A stretch of DNA of 64,000 nucleotides from Mycobacterium sp. PS03-16 (GCF_004570325.1 NZ_SPQO01000010.1:62001-126000), one strand, 5' to 3'. Positions 47,913 through 59,470 are shown, numbered from the stretch's first letter. Numbers and translations: made by a program. Notes: generated by a model from the sequence alone, not told the origin.

Positions 47913-49232
47913 TCAGGAGTTACGCGTCGACGTCACGCCGGGGATCAGTCCCTCCCGGAACGCGTCGACGAACAGCCGGTGGTCCTGCCGCGCCACCGCG
48001 CCGTACTCGAGGCCGAACGTCACGATGTCCTCGACGAACTCGTCGATCCGGTCGCCGATCACCGCCGTGATCGCCTCCTCGGTCGAGAACTGCACCAGCG
48101 ACTGGTCGCTGTCGGAGTCGCCGACGCAGTGCACCTTGGCCACCGCCCGCCCGAGCTGTTCGATGACCTCGCCCAGCTCGTCGGGTTCGGTCAACTCGCT
48201 CCAGTCGAGATCGGCTTCGTAGGGAGACAACTCGCTCACCACGAACCCGACGCCGTCGATGTCGGTGTAGCCCAGCAGCGGGTCGGCGTGAGCCTGCAAT
48301 GCCCGCTGGGACACCGCGGTGCGGTGGCCGTGGTGCAGGAAGTAGTCGTGGACCGGGCGGTCGTCGACCACCCGGCTCGGTGCGGCGACGTTGCCCTGTT
48401 TCATCGACAGCACCGCGTCGTTGTCGAGCGCCTGGTTGAAGCCCTCGATCAGCACCGTGTAGGTGGGCAGGCCGGCGCTGCCGATGCCGTGTCCGGATTT
48501 TCCGACCACGTCCTTGATGTCGTAGGTGATCCCCTGGTAGCGCTTGGTCTCCGGGATCGTGGTGAGGTACCGGGCGAACGCCTCCTCCACCTTCGCGCGC
48601 TCCGCATCGCCGAGGCGGCGCACGCCGGCCGCCTGGCGGAACGAGCGGTCCCAGGTGTCGACCGTGGTCATCCGGTCGAGCATCTCCGAGCGGGTCGACA
48701 GCCGCGCGGTCTGCAGCGTGTCGAGCACCGCCCCGCGCGCGGTGGTGAGGTCCAGGGCGAACGACGCATCGTCGTCCACATCGACGAACCAGTGCACCTG
48801 GTCGACGTAGGCGCGTACGAACGTCTCGATGAGCCTGTGGATCTCGGCGTCCGAGAGCGCCTTCTGCCAGCACATCAGCGCGACGCTGGCGGCGAACCGC
48901 TGCAGGTCCCAGGTGAAGTGCCCGACGTAGGCCTCGTCGAAGTCGTTGACGTCGAAGATCAGCGCCCCGGCGCCGTCCATGTAGGTGCCGAAGTTCTCGG
49001 CGTGCAGATCACCCTGGATCCACACCCGGCTGGTGCGATCGTCGGCCCAGCGGTCCTCGCGGGCCGCGACGTCGGCGTAGAACACGCACGCGCTGCCCCG
49101 GTAGAACGCGAACGGCTCGGCGGCCATCTTGCGGAACTTGGTCCGGAACGCGTCGGGATCGGCGTCCATCAGTTCCTTGAAGGCCTTCACCAGACAGTCG
49201 ACGAGGAAGGACTGCCGCTCGTTGTCCGCCAT
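47913..49232 (-). CDS. DUF2252-domain protein (kinase-like fold)
   Basis: A 439-residue protein of the DUF2252 family, whose fold is related to aminoglycoside-phosphotransferase/HSK kinases. Catalytic-loop-like IQGDLHAENFG and metal-site-like FDVNDFDEAYVG are present, with FAFYRGSACVF in the N-lobe and LVSELSPYEADLDW late. No substrate is known. ATG 49232 (MADNERQS) has GGATGGAG just upstream; an in-frame TTG at 49244 is the alternative. It converges on lpqB with a 4-bp gap. Confidence 0.85.
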   Translation of the reverse strand: MADNERQSFLVDCLVKAFKELMDADPDAFRTKFRKMAAEPFAFYRGSACVFYADVAAREDRWADDRTSRVWIQGDLHAENFGTYMDGAGALIFDVNDFDEAYVGHFTWDLQRFAASVALMCWQKALSDAEIHRLIETFVRAYVDQVHWFVDVDDDASFALDLTTARGAVLDTLQTARLSTRSEMLDRMTTVDTWDRSFRQAAGVRRLGDAERAKVEEAFARYLTTIPETKRYQGITYDIKDVVGKSGHGIGSAGLPTYTVLIEGFNQALDNDAVLSMKQGNVAAPSRVVDDRPVHDYFLHHGHRTAVSQRALQAHADPLLGYTDIDGVGFVVSELSPYEADLDWSELTEPDELGEVIEQLGRAVAKVHCVGDSDSDQSLVQFSTEEAITAVIGDRIDEFVEDIVTFGLEYGAVARQDHRLFVDAFREGLIPGVTSTRNS

Positions 49233-49300
49233 GGCTCCATCCAACCCGAACCGGCGGGCGGTCGCCGTCGGATGTCACACCGGATGGTCAGACTGCGGTC

Positions 49301-49914
49301 ATGCTCGATCTGGTGCTGCCGCTGGAGTGCGGCGGATGCGGGCAGCCGTCGGTGCGGTGGTGTGCGGCGTGCGCCCGCAGCCTGGCCGTCGCCCCCGACT
49401 CACCGCACGTGTCGGTCCGCGTGTCGATCCCGGGGTTCCGGTGTTCTCGCTCGGCCGCTACGCCGGCGCGCGGCGGCGGGTCATCGTCGGGGTCAAGGAG
49501 CGCGGCCGCGCCGATCTGGTGCCGGTGCTCGGCCGGGCCCTGGCCGACGGGCTGGCCCGCCTCAATGCCTGGGGCGTGGTGGCGGGCCCGGTGCCGCTGG
49601 TACCCGCGCCGACCCGCCGGCTGGCGGCGCGGCGGCGCGGCGGTGACCCCGTCACCCGGATGGCGCACCACACCGGGCGCGACGTGCTGCCGGTCCTGCG
49701 GATGCGCGCGCTGGCCCGTGACTCGGTCGGCCTCACCGTCGCCGACCGGCAGCGCAATGTCGCCGGCCGCGTCACGCTGCGCGGGCCGGTCGCCGGCGAG
49801 GTGGTGCTGATCGACGACGTCGTCACCACGGGTGCGACGGCGGCGGAATCGGTCCGCGTGCTGCAAAGGCGCGGCGCCCGGGTACTGGCTGTGCTGACCG
49901 TCGCGCACGCCTGA
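49301..49914 (+). pseudogene. ComF-family phosphoribosyltransferase-like gene with a frameshift (Rv3242c-like)
   Basis: ATG 49301 opens with the zinc-finger-like LPLECGGCGQPSVRWCAACA, intact to about 49411 (SPHV). The family sequence then continues two positions over in another frame as GPRVDPGVPVFSLGRYAGARR and on through LVPAPTRRLAARRRGGDPVTRMA and the PRPP-type loop VVLIDDVVTTGATAAES to TGA 49914. One missing base near 49409-49412 explains this. Without it the gene would encode about 204 residues. In the first frame the protein goes out of register. It may be a true pseudogene, a programmed shift or an assembly error. Confidence 0.85.
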
Positions 49915-50213
49915 CCGCGGAGCCGATCACGATCGGGTGGGTCAAACCCCTGTGAAGAACCGAAAACAGTCTCGTGAATGACTGGCCGAGCTCATGAACA
50001 ACGACTACCGTCGGCCTTAACCACCCGTGAATTCCAGGGTCGGCGCTTCAGAACCAAGCGCCACTTCGCCGCACAACGGTAGGAGGTGAGTACTCGACAC
50101 CTTGCGCCGGTGGGCTGCGGCCAGTGCTCCCCTACGCAACTCGCCGGCGCGTCTCGTGAATGGCCCGGGCACGCCCCGTGCGTGCGACGTGAAAGAGAAA
50201 CGAGTTGCCACGT
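49915..50213 (+). other. Leader region upstream of hpf
   Basis: About 300 bp between the comF-like gene and hpf. It holds AGGAGGTGA at 50081-50089, a near-full complement of the 16S rRNA tail, but this lies some 125 bp before the hpf start and has no well-spaced ATG or GTG. It may contain a long 5' leader. No RNA gene is recognised. Confidence 0.5.
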
Positions 50214-50888
50214 ATGTCAACGCATTCCATGGAATCCGACCGCACAATGGTGATCGAGGAGGAATCCGCCGCCCCCGAGCCGCGCGCCGACGTCGTCGTC
50301 ACCGGACGCAACGTCGAGGTCCCCGATCATTTCCGAACCTATGTTGCCGAGAAGCTCGCGCGTCTCGAGCGGTTCGACCGCAGTATCTACCTCTTCGACG
50401 TCGAATTGGACCACGAGAAGAATCGCCGGCAGCGCAAGAACTGCCAGCACGTCGAGATCACCGCGCGCGGTCGCGGACCCGTGGTGCGCGGTGAAGGCTG
50501 CGCCGACAGCTTCTACGGCGCGTTCGAATCCGCGGTCAGCAAACTCGAGAACAGGCTGCGCCGGAGTAAGGACCGCCGCAAGATCCACTACGGGGACAAG
50601 CGCCCGGTCTCGGTGGCCGAGGCGACCGCGATGGCGGCGGCGCTCGACGAGCCGCAGCCGGCCGCCGACGAGCCGATGATCGACAACACCCCGCTCGACG
50701 ACCACGAACCCGGCCGCATCGTGCGCACCAAGGTGCACCCCGACACGCCGATGACCGTCGACGACGCGCTCTCGCAGATGGAGCTCGTCGGCCACGACTT
50801 CTTCCTGTTCCACTGCAAGGAGACCGATAAGGCCAGCGTCGTGTACCGGCGCCACGCCTACGACTACGGGATCATCCGGCTCGGCTGA
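50214..50888 (+). CDS. hpf: Ribosome hibernation-promoting factor, long form
   Basis: Binds the 30S subunit and drives 100S or inactive 70S states in stress. The 224 residues comprise the HPF/YfiA RNA-binding domain (DVVVTGRNVEVPDHFRTYVAEKLARLERFD, with basic RRQRKNCQHVEITARGR) and a C-terminal dimerisation domain (IVRTKVHPDTPMTVDDALSQMELVGHDFFLF ... YRRHAYDYGIIRL). ATG 50214 is used; TTG 50205 in frame is an alternative. Its M. tuberculosis counterpart is Rv3241c. Confidence 0.92.
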   Translation: MSTHSMESDRTMVIEEESAAPEPRADVVVTGRNVEVPDHFRTYVAEKLARLERFDRSIYLFDVELDHEKNRRQRKNCQHVEITARGRGPVVRGEGCADSFYGAFESAVSKLENRLRRSKDRRKIHYGDKRPVSVAEATAMAAALDEPQPAADEPMIDNTPLDDHEPGRIVRTKVHPDTPMTVDDALSQMELVGHDFFLFHCKETDKASVVYRRHAYDYGIIRLG

Positions 50889-50899
50889 GCCCGGCGCGT

Positions 50900-50929
50900 A
50901 GCCCCGCGACACCTCGGTGTCGCGGGGCT
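50900..50929 (+). terminator. Terminator hairpin between hpf and secA1
   Basis: AGCCCCGCGACACC pairs perfectly over 14 bp with GGTGTCGCGGGGCT across a 2-nt loop, 11 bp after the hpf stop. It separates hpf from secA1. Confidence 0.75.
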
Positions 50930-51020
50930 CGACGCTGGTTGTCGGCGCGGAAAGCGGAGTTCCCAGGCGCGACCTCTACCATGGGACAGGTCTGATACCT
51001 CAACCCACAGGGGAAAAAGC

Positions 51021-53843
<2,823 letters not shown>

Positions 53844-53844
53844 G

Positions 53845-54336
53845 CTAGCCGATCTGCAGCGCGACCACGCGCCACCGGCCGTCGCCGCCCAGTTCGATGC
53901 GGGCGGCGATGGCCCGGACGCGTCCACCGCGGTGATAGGTGGCGTACACCTCCGCCGCGGCGGCGCCGTCACCCCGCAATCCCACGCGGCGCACCGTCGC
54001 CGCATGGGCATGCCGCACGCGGGTCAGCGCGCCGACCGTGTCGAACAACGAAGGCGCCAACACCGGACGCAACTGGGTCAGCGGCCGCCGCCGGTCGACC
54101 ACCTCCAGGATGCGGCGCAACGCCACGTCGGCGAAGAGCACCGCGGCCCGCGGCGGCGGATCGGCCGGCGGGACGCGCGCCGGACGCCACGGGCGCGGGG
54201 TCGGCCGGCGCAGCGCCGCCGGCGACGGCGCCGGGCACAGCGCGGCGTCCTGGTCCCGCACCGGGGCGGGTTCGTAGTCGATGACCGGCGCGGTGAACGG
54301 GCGGCGCTCGGCGGGAACGGGCGATGAGGTGGTCAC
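53845..54336 (-). CDS. Rv3235-like protein (Ala/Arg/Pro-rich)
   Basis: A 163-residue actinobacterial protein. The first 65 residues are proline/arginine-rich and low complexity; the C-terminal part is a small alpha/beta domain (AVLFADVALRRILEVVDRRRPLTQL, AAEVYATYHRGGRVRAIAARIE, WRVVALQIG) reminiscent of NTF2-like folds. GTG 54336 is chosen because GGGAGG precedes it by 6 nt. It converges on secA1 with a 1-bp gap. Function unknown; mycobacterial relatives sit next to secA1. Confidence 0.78.
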   Translation of the reverse strand: MTTSSPVPAERRPFTAPVIDYEPAPVRDQDAALCPAPSPAALRRPTPRPWRPARVPPADPPPRAAVLFADVALRRILEVVDRRRPLTQLRPVLAPSLFDTVGALTRVRHAHAATVRRVGLRGDGAAAAEVYATYHRGGRVRAIAARIELGGDGRWRVVALQIG

Positions 54337-54510
54337 GATTGGCCTCCCAGCACGACGGAACAGTCCAGGGCCGTCTGCTGGAGAGGAACAGACCTGCCCA
54401 TCTTCCCACGGGGACCGGCTGCCCTGCGCACCCGTTATGCGCGTGCACACGTCATACCGCTACCGTGACGGGGAACTCGGCGGGGACGACGGGCAAGGGG
54501 GACTGGGCGG

Positions 54511-55917
54511 ATGGTGACCCGGCTGTCGGCGTCGGACGCCGCGTTCTACCACCTCGAGAACAGTGCGACCCCGATGTACGTCGGCACGCTGTCGATCCTG
54601 CGGAAACCGCGTAGCGGGCTGAGCTACGAGACCCTGCTGCACACCGTCGAACAGCGACTGCCGCAGATCCCGCGCTACCGGCAGAAGGTCCGCGAGGTCA
54701 CGCTCGGCCTGGCGCGGCCGGTCTGGATCGACGACCGGGACTTCGACATCACCTACCACATCCGGCGCTCGGCGTTGCCGTCGCCGGGCAGCGACGCCCA
54801 GTTGCACGACCTCGTCGCCCGCCTGGGGTCCCGTCCACTGGACCGGTCCCGGCCGCTGTGGGAGATGTACCTGGTCGAGGGGCTGGCCAAGAACCGCGTC
54901 GCGATCTACACCAAGAGCCACCAGGCGCTGGTCAACGGGATGACCGCGCTCGAGATCGGCCATGTCATCGCCGACCGCACGCAGAAGCCGCCGGAATTCG
55001 GTGAGGACATCTGGATCCCGGCGCGCGAGCCCAGCGACCGGGCGCTGGTGATGGGCGCGGTGGGGGAGTGGATCACCCGGCCCGCCGAACAGCTGGCCGC
55101 GGTCCGCTCGGCGGTCGGCGAACTGACCAACGCCGAGCAGTTGATCGCGGCGGGCCGCCGCGCCGTCGACGTGGTGCGCACCGCGGCCATGGGGACCGCG
55201 CCCAGCAGTCCACTCAACACCACCGTCTCGCGCAACCGCCGGTTCACCGTGGCCGGTCACCGGCTCGAGGACTACCGGACGGTGCGGGCCCGCTACGACT
55301 GCGACGTCAACGACGTCGTCCTGGCCGTCGTCGCGGGGGCGCTGCGCAACTGGCTGCTGTCGCGCGGTGAGCCGGTCACCCCGACGGCCACCGTGCGCGC
55401 CATGGCGCCGATGTCGGTGTACCCCGACACCGAGTTCGAGTCGACGGGTCCCGGCCAGGCCATCAGCGAGGTGACGCCGTTCCTGGTGGATCTGCCCGTG
55501 GGCGAACGCAATCCGGTGGTGCGGCTGTCCCAGATCTCCCACGTCACCGAATCACACCCGACCGCGGCCAGCCTCGTCGACGCGCGCACCATCGTGACCC
55601 TGTCCGGTTTCGCGCCACCGACCCTGCACGCGATGGGCATCCGCGTCGCCACGACCTTCTCGGCCCGCCTGTTCAACCTGTTGATCACCAACGTGCCCGG
55701 CGCGCAGAAGCAGATGTTCGTGGCCGGCACGAAACTGCTGGAGACCTACGCGGTCCCGCCGCTGCTGCACAACCAGGTGCTGGCCATCGGCGTCACGTCC
55801 TACAACGGCGAGGTCTACTACGGCATCAACGCCGACCGCGATGCGATGAGCGACGTCGACGTGCTGCCGAGTTTGCTGCAGGAGTCGCTCGACGAACTGC
55901 TCGACGCCGCCCGGTGA
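54511..55917 (+). CDS. WS/DGAT-family protein with degenerate active-site motif (Rv3234c/Tgs3-like)
   Basis: Wax ester synthase/diacylglycerol acyltransferase homologue, 468 residues. The start MVTRLSASDAAFYHLENSATPMYVG and PLDRSRPLWEMYLVEGL are typical, as are VNDVVLAVVAGALRNWL and LITNVPGAQ in the C-terminal domain. The catalytic HHxxxDG motif reads HQALVNG within KSHQALVNGMTAL, so the base His is Gln and the Asp is Asn. Activity is therefore uncertain. ATG 54511 is used. Confidence 0.85.
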   Translation: MVTRLSASDAAFYHLENSATPMYVGTLSILRKPRSGLSYETLLHTVEQRLPQIPRYRQKVREVTLGLARPVWIDDRDFDITYHIRRSALPSPGSDAQLHDLVARLGSRPLDRSRPLWEMYLVEGLAKNRVAIYTKSHQALVNGMTALEIGHVIADRTQKPPEFGEDIWIPAREPSDRALVMGAVGEWITRPAEQLAAVRSAVGELTNAEQLIAAGRRAVDVVRTAAMGTAPSSPLNTTVSRNRRFTVAGHRLEDYRTVRARYDCDVNDVVLAVVAGALRNWLLSRGEPVTPTATVRAMAPMSVYPDTEFESTGPGQAISEVTPFLVDLPVGERNPVVRLSQISHVTESHPTAASLVDARTIVTLSGFAPPTLHAMGIRVATTFSARLFNLLITNVPGAQKQMFVAGTKLLETYAVPPLLHNQVLAIGVTSYNGEVYYGINADRDAMSDVDVLPSLLQESLDELLDAAR

Positions 55918-55966
55918 CATCCGGGTGAACACCCAGGATTGACTCACCGGCCGCCGGAGGAGTCTC

Positions 55967-55981
55967 ATGGTCAAACCATGA
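55967..55981 (+). other. Four-codon mini-ORF overlapping the BCCT start
   Basis: ATG GTC AAA CCA TGA (Met-Val-Lys-Pro) follows the GGAGGAG ribosome-binding site at 55956-55962 by 4 nt, and its TGA overlaps the transporter's ATG at 55978 (ATGA). The best ribosome-binding site of this region is thus placed for the mini-ORF, not the transporter. Confidence 0.45.
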
Positions 55982-57717
55982 CGCTCAGCGAAGAGAAGCG
56001 AGAAGACGGAAAAGCGCGGCGAGCGACCGACAAGGCGCTCAAGTCGCCCACCGATGTCGCGATTCCGCACCCGGTGCTCGACGTCCCCGTGGAAGAGGAG
56101 GCGTACACCGGCTACCGCGGTGTCGACTGGGTGGTCTTCGGCGTCACCGCGGTGATCGCCCTGGGCTTCCTGGCGTGGGGTTTCGTCAGTACCGAGTCGC
56201 TGGCCACCGCCTCCGGCAACGCGCTGGCGTGGGTGATGAACTCGACCGGCTGGCTGTTCGTGCTGACCGCCAGCGGCTTCGTGGTCTTCGTGGTGTGGCT
56301 GGCGCTGAGCCGCTTCGGCACCATCCCCCTGGGTCGCGACGACGAGGAACCCGAATTCCGCAGTGTGTCGTGGGTGGCGATGATGTTCAGCGCCGGTATG
56401 GGGATCGGCCTGATGTTCTTCGGCGTCGCGGAACCCTTGTCGCACTTCGCCACCCCGCCGCCGGGCACCGGTGAGGCGGGCAACCCGGAGGCTGTGCAGA
56501 CCGCCCTGGCGACCACGCTGTTCCACTGGACCCTGCACCCGTGGGCCATCTACGCCGTCGTCGGCCTCGCCATCGCCTACGGCGTCTACCGCAAAGGCCG
56601 CCTGCAGCTGATCAGTGCGGCGTTCGAACCGTTGATCGGGGCGCGCGCCAACGGACCCTGGGGCAAGGTCATCGACATGCTGGCGATCTTTGCCACCCTG
56701 TTCGGCTCGGCGGCCTCCCTGGGACTCGGCGCGCTGCAGATCCGCAGCGGTCTGGAGATCGTCAGCGGGATCGGGCCCACCGGCAACATGGTGCTGATCC
56801 TCATCATCACGGTGCTCACGGTCGCGTTCGTGCTGTCGGCGGTGTCCGGTGTCGCCCGCGGCATCCAGTGGCTGTCGAACATCAACATGGTGCTGGCGCT
56901 GGTGCTCGCGGTGTTCGTCTTCGTCGTCGGTCCGACGGTGTTCATCCTCAACTTGCTGCCGACCTCGATGGGCAGCTACTTCGCCGACCTGGCGATGATG
57001 TCGGCGCGCACCGGGGCCGAGGGTGCCGCCGTCGACACCTGGCTGCAGTCCTGGACGATCTTCTACTGGGCATGGTGGATCTCGTGGACCCCGTTCGTCG
57101 GCATGTTCATCGCGCGGATCTCCCGCGGCCGCACCATCCGTCAGTTCGTCGCCGGCGTCCTTCTGGTGCCCAGCCTCGTGTCGCTGGTGTGGTTCTGCGT
57201 CTTCGGCGGGGCGGCGATCAGGGCTCAGGACGGCGGGGTCGACCTGGCCGGCCAGGGCAGCAACGAGGAGCAGCTGTTCGGGCTGCTCGACCAGTACCCG
57301 ATCGCCACCATCGCCAGCATCCTGGTGATGGTGCTGGTGGCCATCTTCTTCGTGTCCGGGGCCGACGCCGCGTCGATCGTCATGGGGTCGCTGTCGGAGC
57401 GGGGCACGATCAAGCCGACCCGACCCGTGGTGATCTTCTGGGGTGTCACGACCGGTGCGGTGGCGGCGGTCATGCTGCTGGTCGGCGGCGAGGATGCGCT
57501 GACCGGGCTGCAGACCATCACGATCCTGGCCGCGGTGCCGTTCGTGCTCGTGATGGTCGGGCTGTCGGTCGCGTTGGTCAAGGACCTGCGGCACGACCCG
57601 CTGATGGTGCGTAAGAAGTACGCGGAGGACGCCGTCGAGGGCGCCGTGATCCACGGTGTGATGGAGCACGGTGACGACTTCATCATCTCGGTGGAGAAGG
57701 ATCCGGAGGCCAAGTAG
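55978..57717 (+). CDS. BCCT-family betaine/choline/carnitine transporter
   Basis: Sodium- or proton-coupled uptake of compatible solutes such as glycine betaine. The 579 residues contain twelve membrane helices, with MMFSAGMGIGLMFFGVAEPLSHF (the BCCT glycine-rich helix), HWTLHPWAIYAVVGLA and the aromatic box FYWAWWISWTPFVGMFIARISRGRTIR, the family signature. N- and C-terminal tails of 50-60 residues are charged and may sense osmotic strength. ATG 55978 is favoured; TTG 55939 is in frame. The gene interrupts the conserved order between the WS/DGAT and the Rv3231c-like gene, so it is an accessory insertion. Confidence 0.92.
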   Translation: MTLSEEKREDGKARRATDKALKSPTDVAIPHPVLDVPVEEEAYTGYRGVDWVVFGVTAVIALGFLAWGFVSTESLATASGNALAWVMNSTGWLFVLTASGFVVFVVWLALSRFGTIPLGRDDEEPEFRSVSWVAMMFSAGMGIGLMFFGVAEPLSHFATPPPGTGEAGNPEAVQTALATTLFHWTLHPWAIYAVVGLAIAYGVYRKGRLQLISAAFEPLIGARANGPWGKVIDMLAIFATLFGSAASLGLGALQIRSGLEIVSGIGPTGNMVLILIITVLTVAFVLSAVSGVARGIQWLSNINMVLALVLAVFVFVVGPTVFILNLLPTSMGSYFADLAMMSARTGAEGAAVDTWLQSWTIFYWAWWISWTPFVGMFIARISRGRTIRQFVAGVLLVPSLVSLVWFCVFGGAAIRAQDGGVDLAGQGSNEEQLFGLLDQYPIATIASILVMVLVAIFFVSGADAASIVMGSLSERGTIKPTRPVVIFWGVTTGAVAAVMLLVGGEDALTGLQTITILAAVPFVLVMVGLSVALVKDLRHDPLMVRKKYAEDAVEGAVIHGVMEHGDDFIISVEKDPEAK

Positions 57718-57730
57718 CTAGTCTCGCGGG

Positions 57731-58231
57731 ATGCGCGTGTACATCCCGATGACGCTGGCGATGCTGCAGCAGTTCGTCGCCGATCAGTCCCTGCGGCCGG
57801 TCAACGGGACCGCGTTCGCGGTCACGCCGACGCTGCGCGAGTCCTACGCCGAGGGTGACGACGACGAGCTCGCCGAGGTGGCGTTGCGCGATGCCGCGCT
57901 GGCTTCACTGCGGCTGTTGGCCGCGGACGACGGGGTGGCCGGGCTGCCGCCCCGGCGCGCGGTGCTGGTCGCCGACGTCGACGGCGCGGCGGCCCGGCCC
58001 GATCTGGACGTCGCCGTGGTGCGGCTGACCGGTCCGGTGGCGCTGTCCGAGGTGATCGCCGCCTACGTCGACAACGCCGATGCGGAAGGTGCGGTGCGGC
58101 TGGCCGTCGACGTCGTCGACATGGCCGATCTGGGCGATGAGGACGCCGAACTCACCGTCGGCGATGCGCAGGACCACGACCTGGCGTGGTACGCCCCGCA
58201 AGAGCTGCCGTTCCTGCTCGAGCTGCTCTAA
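57731..58231 (+). CDS. DUF6912-family protein (Rv3231c-like)
   Basis: A 166-residue protein of unknown function, starting MRVYIPMTLAMLQQFVAD with an acidic, alpha/beta composition (VRLTGPVALSEVIAAYVDNADAEGAVRLAV, HDLAWYAPQELPFLL). It lacks membrane segments. It precedes the desaturase reductase gene by 39 bp that contain the tandem palindromes. The family is conserved beside this reductase in mycobacteria. Confidence 0.8.
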   Translation: MRVYIPMTLAMLQQFVADQSLRPVNGTAFAVTPTLRESYAEGDDDELAEVALRDAALASLRLLAADDGVAGLPPRRAVLVADVDGAAARPDLDVAVVRLTGPVALSEVIAAYVDNADAEGAVRLAVDVVDMADLGDEDAELTVGDAQDHDLAWYAPQELPFLLELL

Positions 58232-58238
58232 GACTGGA

Positions 58239-58265
58239 TACGGCACCGTAAGTTACGGTACCGTA
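58239..58265. promoter_or_regulatory. Tandem palindromes at the reductase promoter
   Basis: TACGGCACCGTA (58239-58250; imperfect palindrome) and TACGGTACCGTA (58254-58265; perfect) separated by AGT, centres 15 bp apart. The second ends 5 nt before the ATG at 58271, so binding would block transcription initiation or early elongation. The same arrangement precedes desA3 (59421-59447). Confidence 0.6.
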
Positions 58266-58270
58266 GGTTC

Positions 58271-59401
58271 ATGGCCAAGAGTCAGATCAAGGTCTCGGCC
58301 AATGTCGCCGACACCGTGCGCCCCAAAGTGACCGCCAGGCACCCCGCGCTGAACGCGATCCGCGCGGTCGCGGCGAAGATCACCACGCCGCTGCTTCCCG
58401 ACGACTACCTGCAACTGGCCAATCCGCTGTGGTCGGCCCGTGAACTGCGCGGCCGCGTGCTCGAGGTGCGGCAGGAGACCGAGGACTCCGCGACCCTGGT
58501 CATCAAGCCCGGATGGGGCTTCTCGTTCGACTATCAGCCCGGTCAGTACATCGGCATCGGTCTGCTCATCAACGGCCGGTGGCGGTGGCGGTCGTACTCG
58601 CTGACCTCCAGCCCGGTGACCGGTGGCCGCACGATCACGATCACCGTCAAGGCCATGCCCGAGGGGTTCCTCTCGACGCATCTGGTCGGCGGGGTGGCGC
58701 CCGGCACGGTCGTGCGCCTGGCCGCACCGCAGGGCAACTTCGTGATGCCCGATCCGGCGCCGGCGTCGGTGCTGTTCCTCACCGGCGGCTCCGGCATCAC
58801 CCCGGTGATGTCGATGTTGCGGACGCTGGTGCGGCGCGACCAGATCACCGACATCGTGCACGTGCACTCCGCGCCCACCGACGCCGACGTGATGTTCGGC
58901 GCCGAACTCGCCGCGTTGCAGCGTGACCATCCGGGATACGCGCTGCAGGTGCGCACCACGCGCACCCAGGGCCGGCTGGATCTGACCCGGCTCGACGACG
59001 TCGTCGCGGACTGGCGGGAACGTCAGACATGGGCGTGCGGACCCGAGGGCATGCTCGACAGGGCCGAGAAGGTGTGGGCCGGGGCCGGGCTGGCCGATCG
59101 GCTGCATCTGGAGCGCTTCGCGGTGACCAAGGCCGCGGCGCACGGGCAGGGCGGCACGGTGCAGTTCGCCCGCAGCGGCAAGACGCTCGAGGTGGACGCG
59201 GCCACGCCGCTGATGGACGCCGGCGAGCAGGCCGGCGTGCGGATGCCGTTCGGCTGCCGGATGGGAATCTGCCAGTCCTGCGTGGTCGGGTTGGTCGAGG
59301 GTCACGTCCGAGACCTGCGCACCGGCGACGAGTACGAGCCGGGCACCCGGGTACAGACCTGTGTGACGGCTGCGTCAGGCGACTGCGTCCTCGACGTGTG
59401 A
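58271..59401 (+). CDS. Ferredoxin--NAD(P) reductase with C-terminal [2Fe-2S] domain, electron donor to DesA3 (Rv3230c-like)
   Basis: Flavoprotein that passes electrons from NAD(P)H to the membrane desaturase. The 376 residues have an FAD domain with RWRSYSLTS, an NAD(P) domain with [19 protein letters not shown], and a C-terminal plant-type ferredoxin domain with [10 protein letters not shown] and a fourth Cys in RVQTCVTA. The ATG at 58271 has a very short leader. It precedes desA3 by 69 bp, matching Rv3230c-Rv3229c. Confidence 0.91.
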   Translation: MAKSQIKVSANVADTVRPKVTARHPALNAIRAVAAKITTPLLPDDYLQLANPLWSARELRGRVLEVRQETEDSATLVIKPGWGFSFDYQPGQYIGIGLLINGRWRWRSYSLTSSPVTGGRTITITVKAMPEGFLSTHLVGGVAPGTVVRLAAPQGNFVMPDPAPASVLFLTGGSGITPVMSMLRTLVRRDQITDIVHVHSAPTDADVMFGAELAALQRDHPGYALQVRTTRTQGRLDLTRLDDVVADWRERQTWACGPEGMLDRAEKVWAGAGLADRLHLERFAVTKAAAHGQGGTVQFARSGKTLEVDAATPLMDAGEQAGVRMPFGCRMGICQSCVVGLVEGHVRDLRTGDEYEPGTRVQTCVTAASGDCVLDV

Positions 59402-59404
59402 CAT

Positions 59405-59447
59405 TTACTGGCTAGTAACCTACGGCGTCGTAGGTTACGCTAGCGTA
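59405..59447. promoter_or_regulatory. Palindrome array upstream of desA3
   Basis: TACGGCGTCGTA (59421-59432, nested in 10-bp arms GTAACCTACG/CGTAGGTTAC at 59415-59438) and TACGCTAGCGTA (59436-59447, perfect), separated by GGT with centres 15 bp apart, as before the reductase gene. A third inverted repeat TTACT-GGCT-AGTAA (59405-59418) is centred another 15 bp upstream. Confidence 0.6.
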
Positions 59448-59470
59448 GGTAGAGGAAGGAGGCGCCACAG

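Noticed and set aside
50102..50494. A 130-codon frame from TTG 50102 after the AGGAGGTGA element
   Set aside because: It overlaps hpf in another frame and becomes Arg-rich nonsense; the Shine-Dalgarno spacing of 12 nt is poor.
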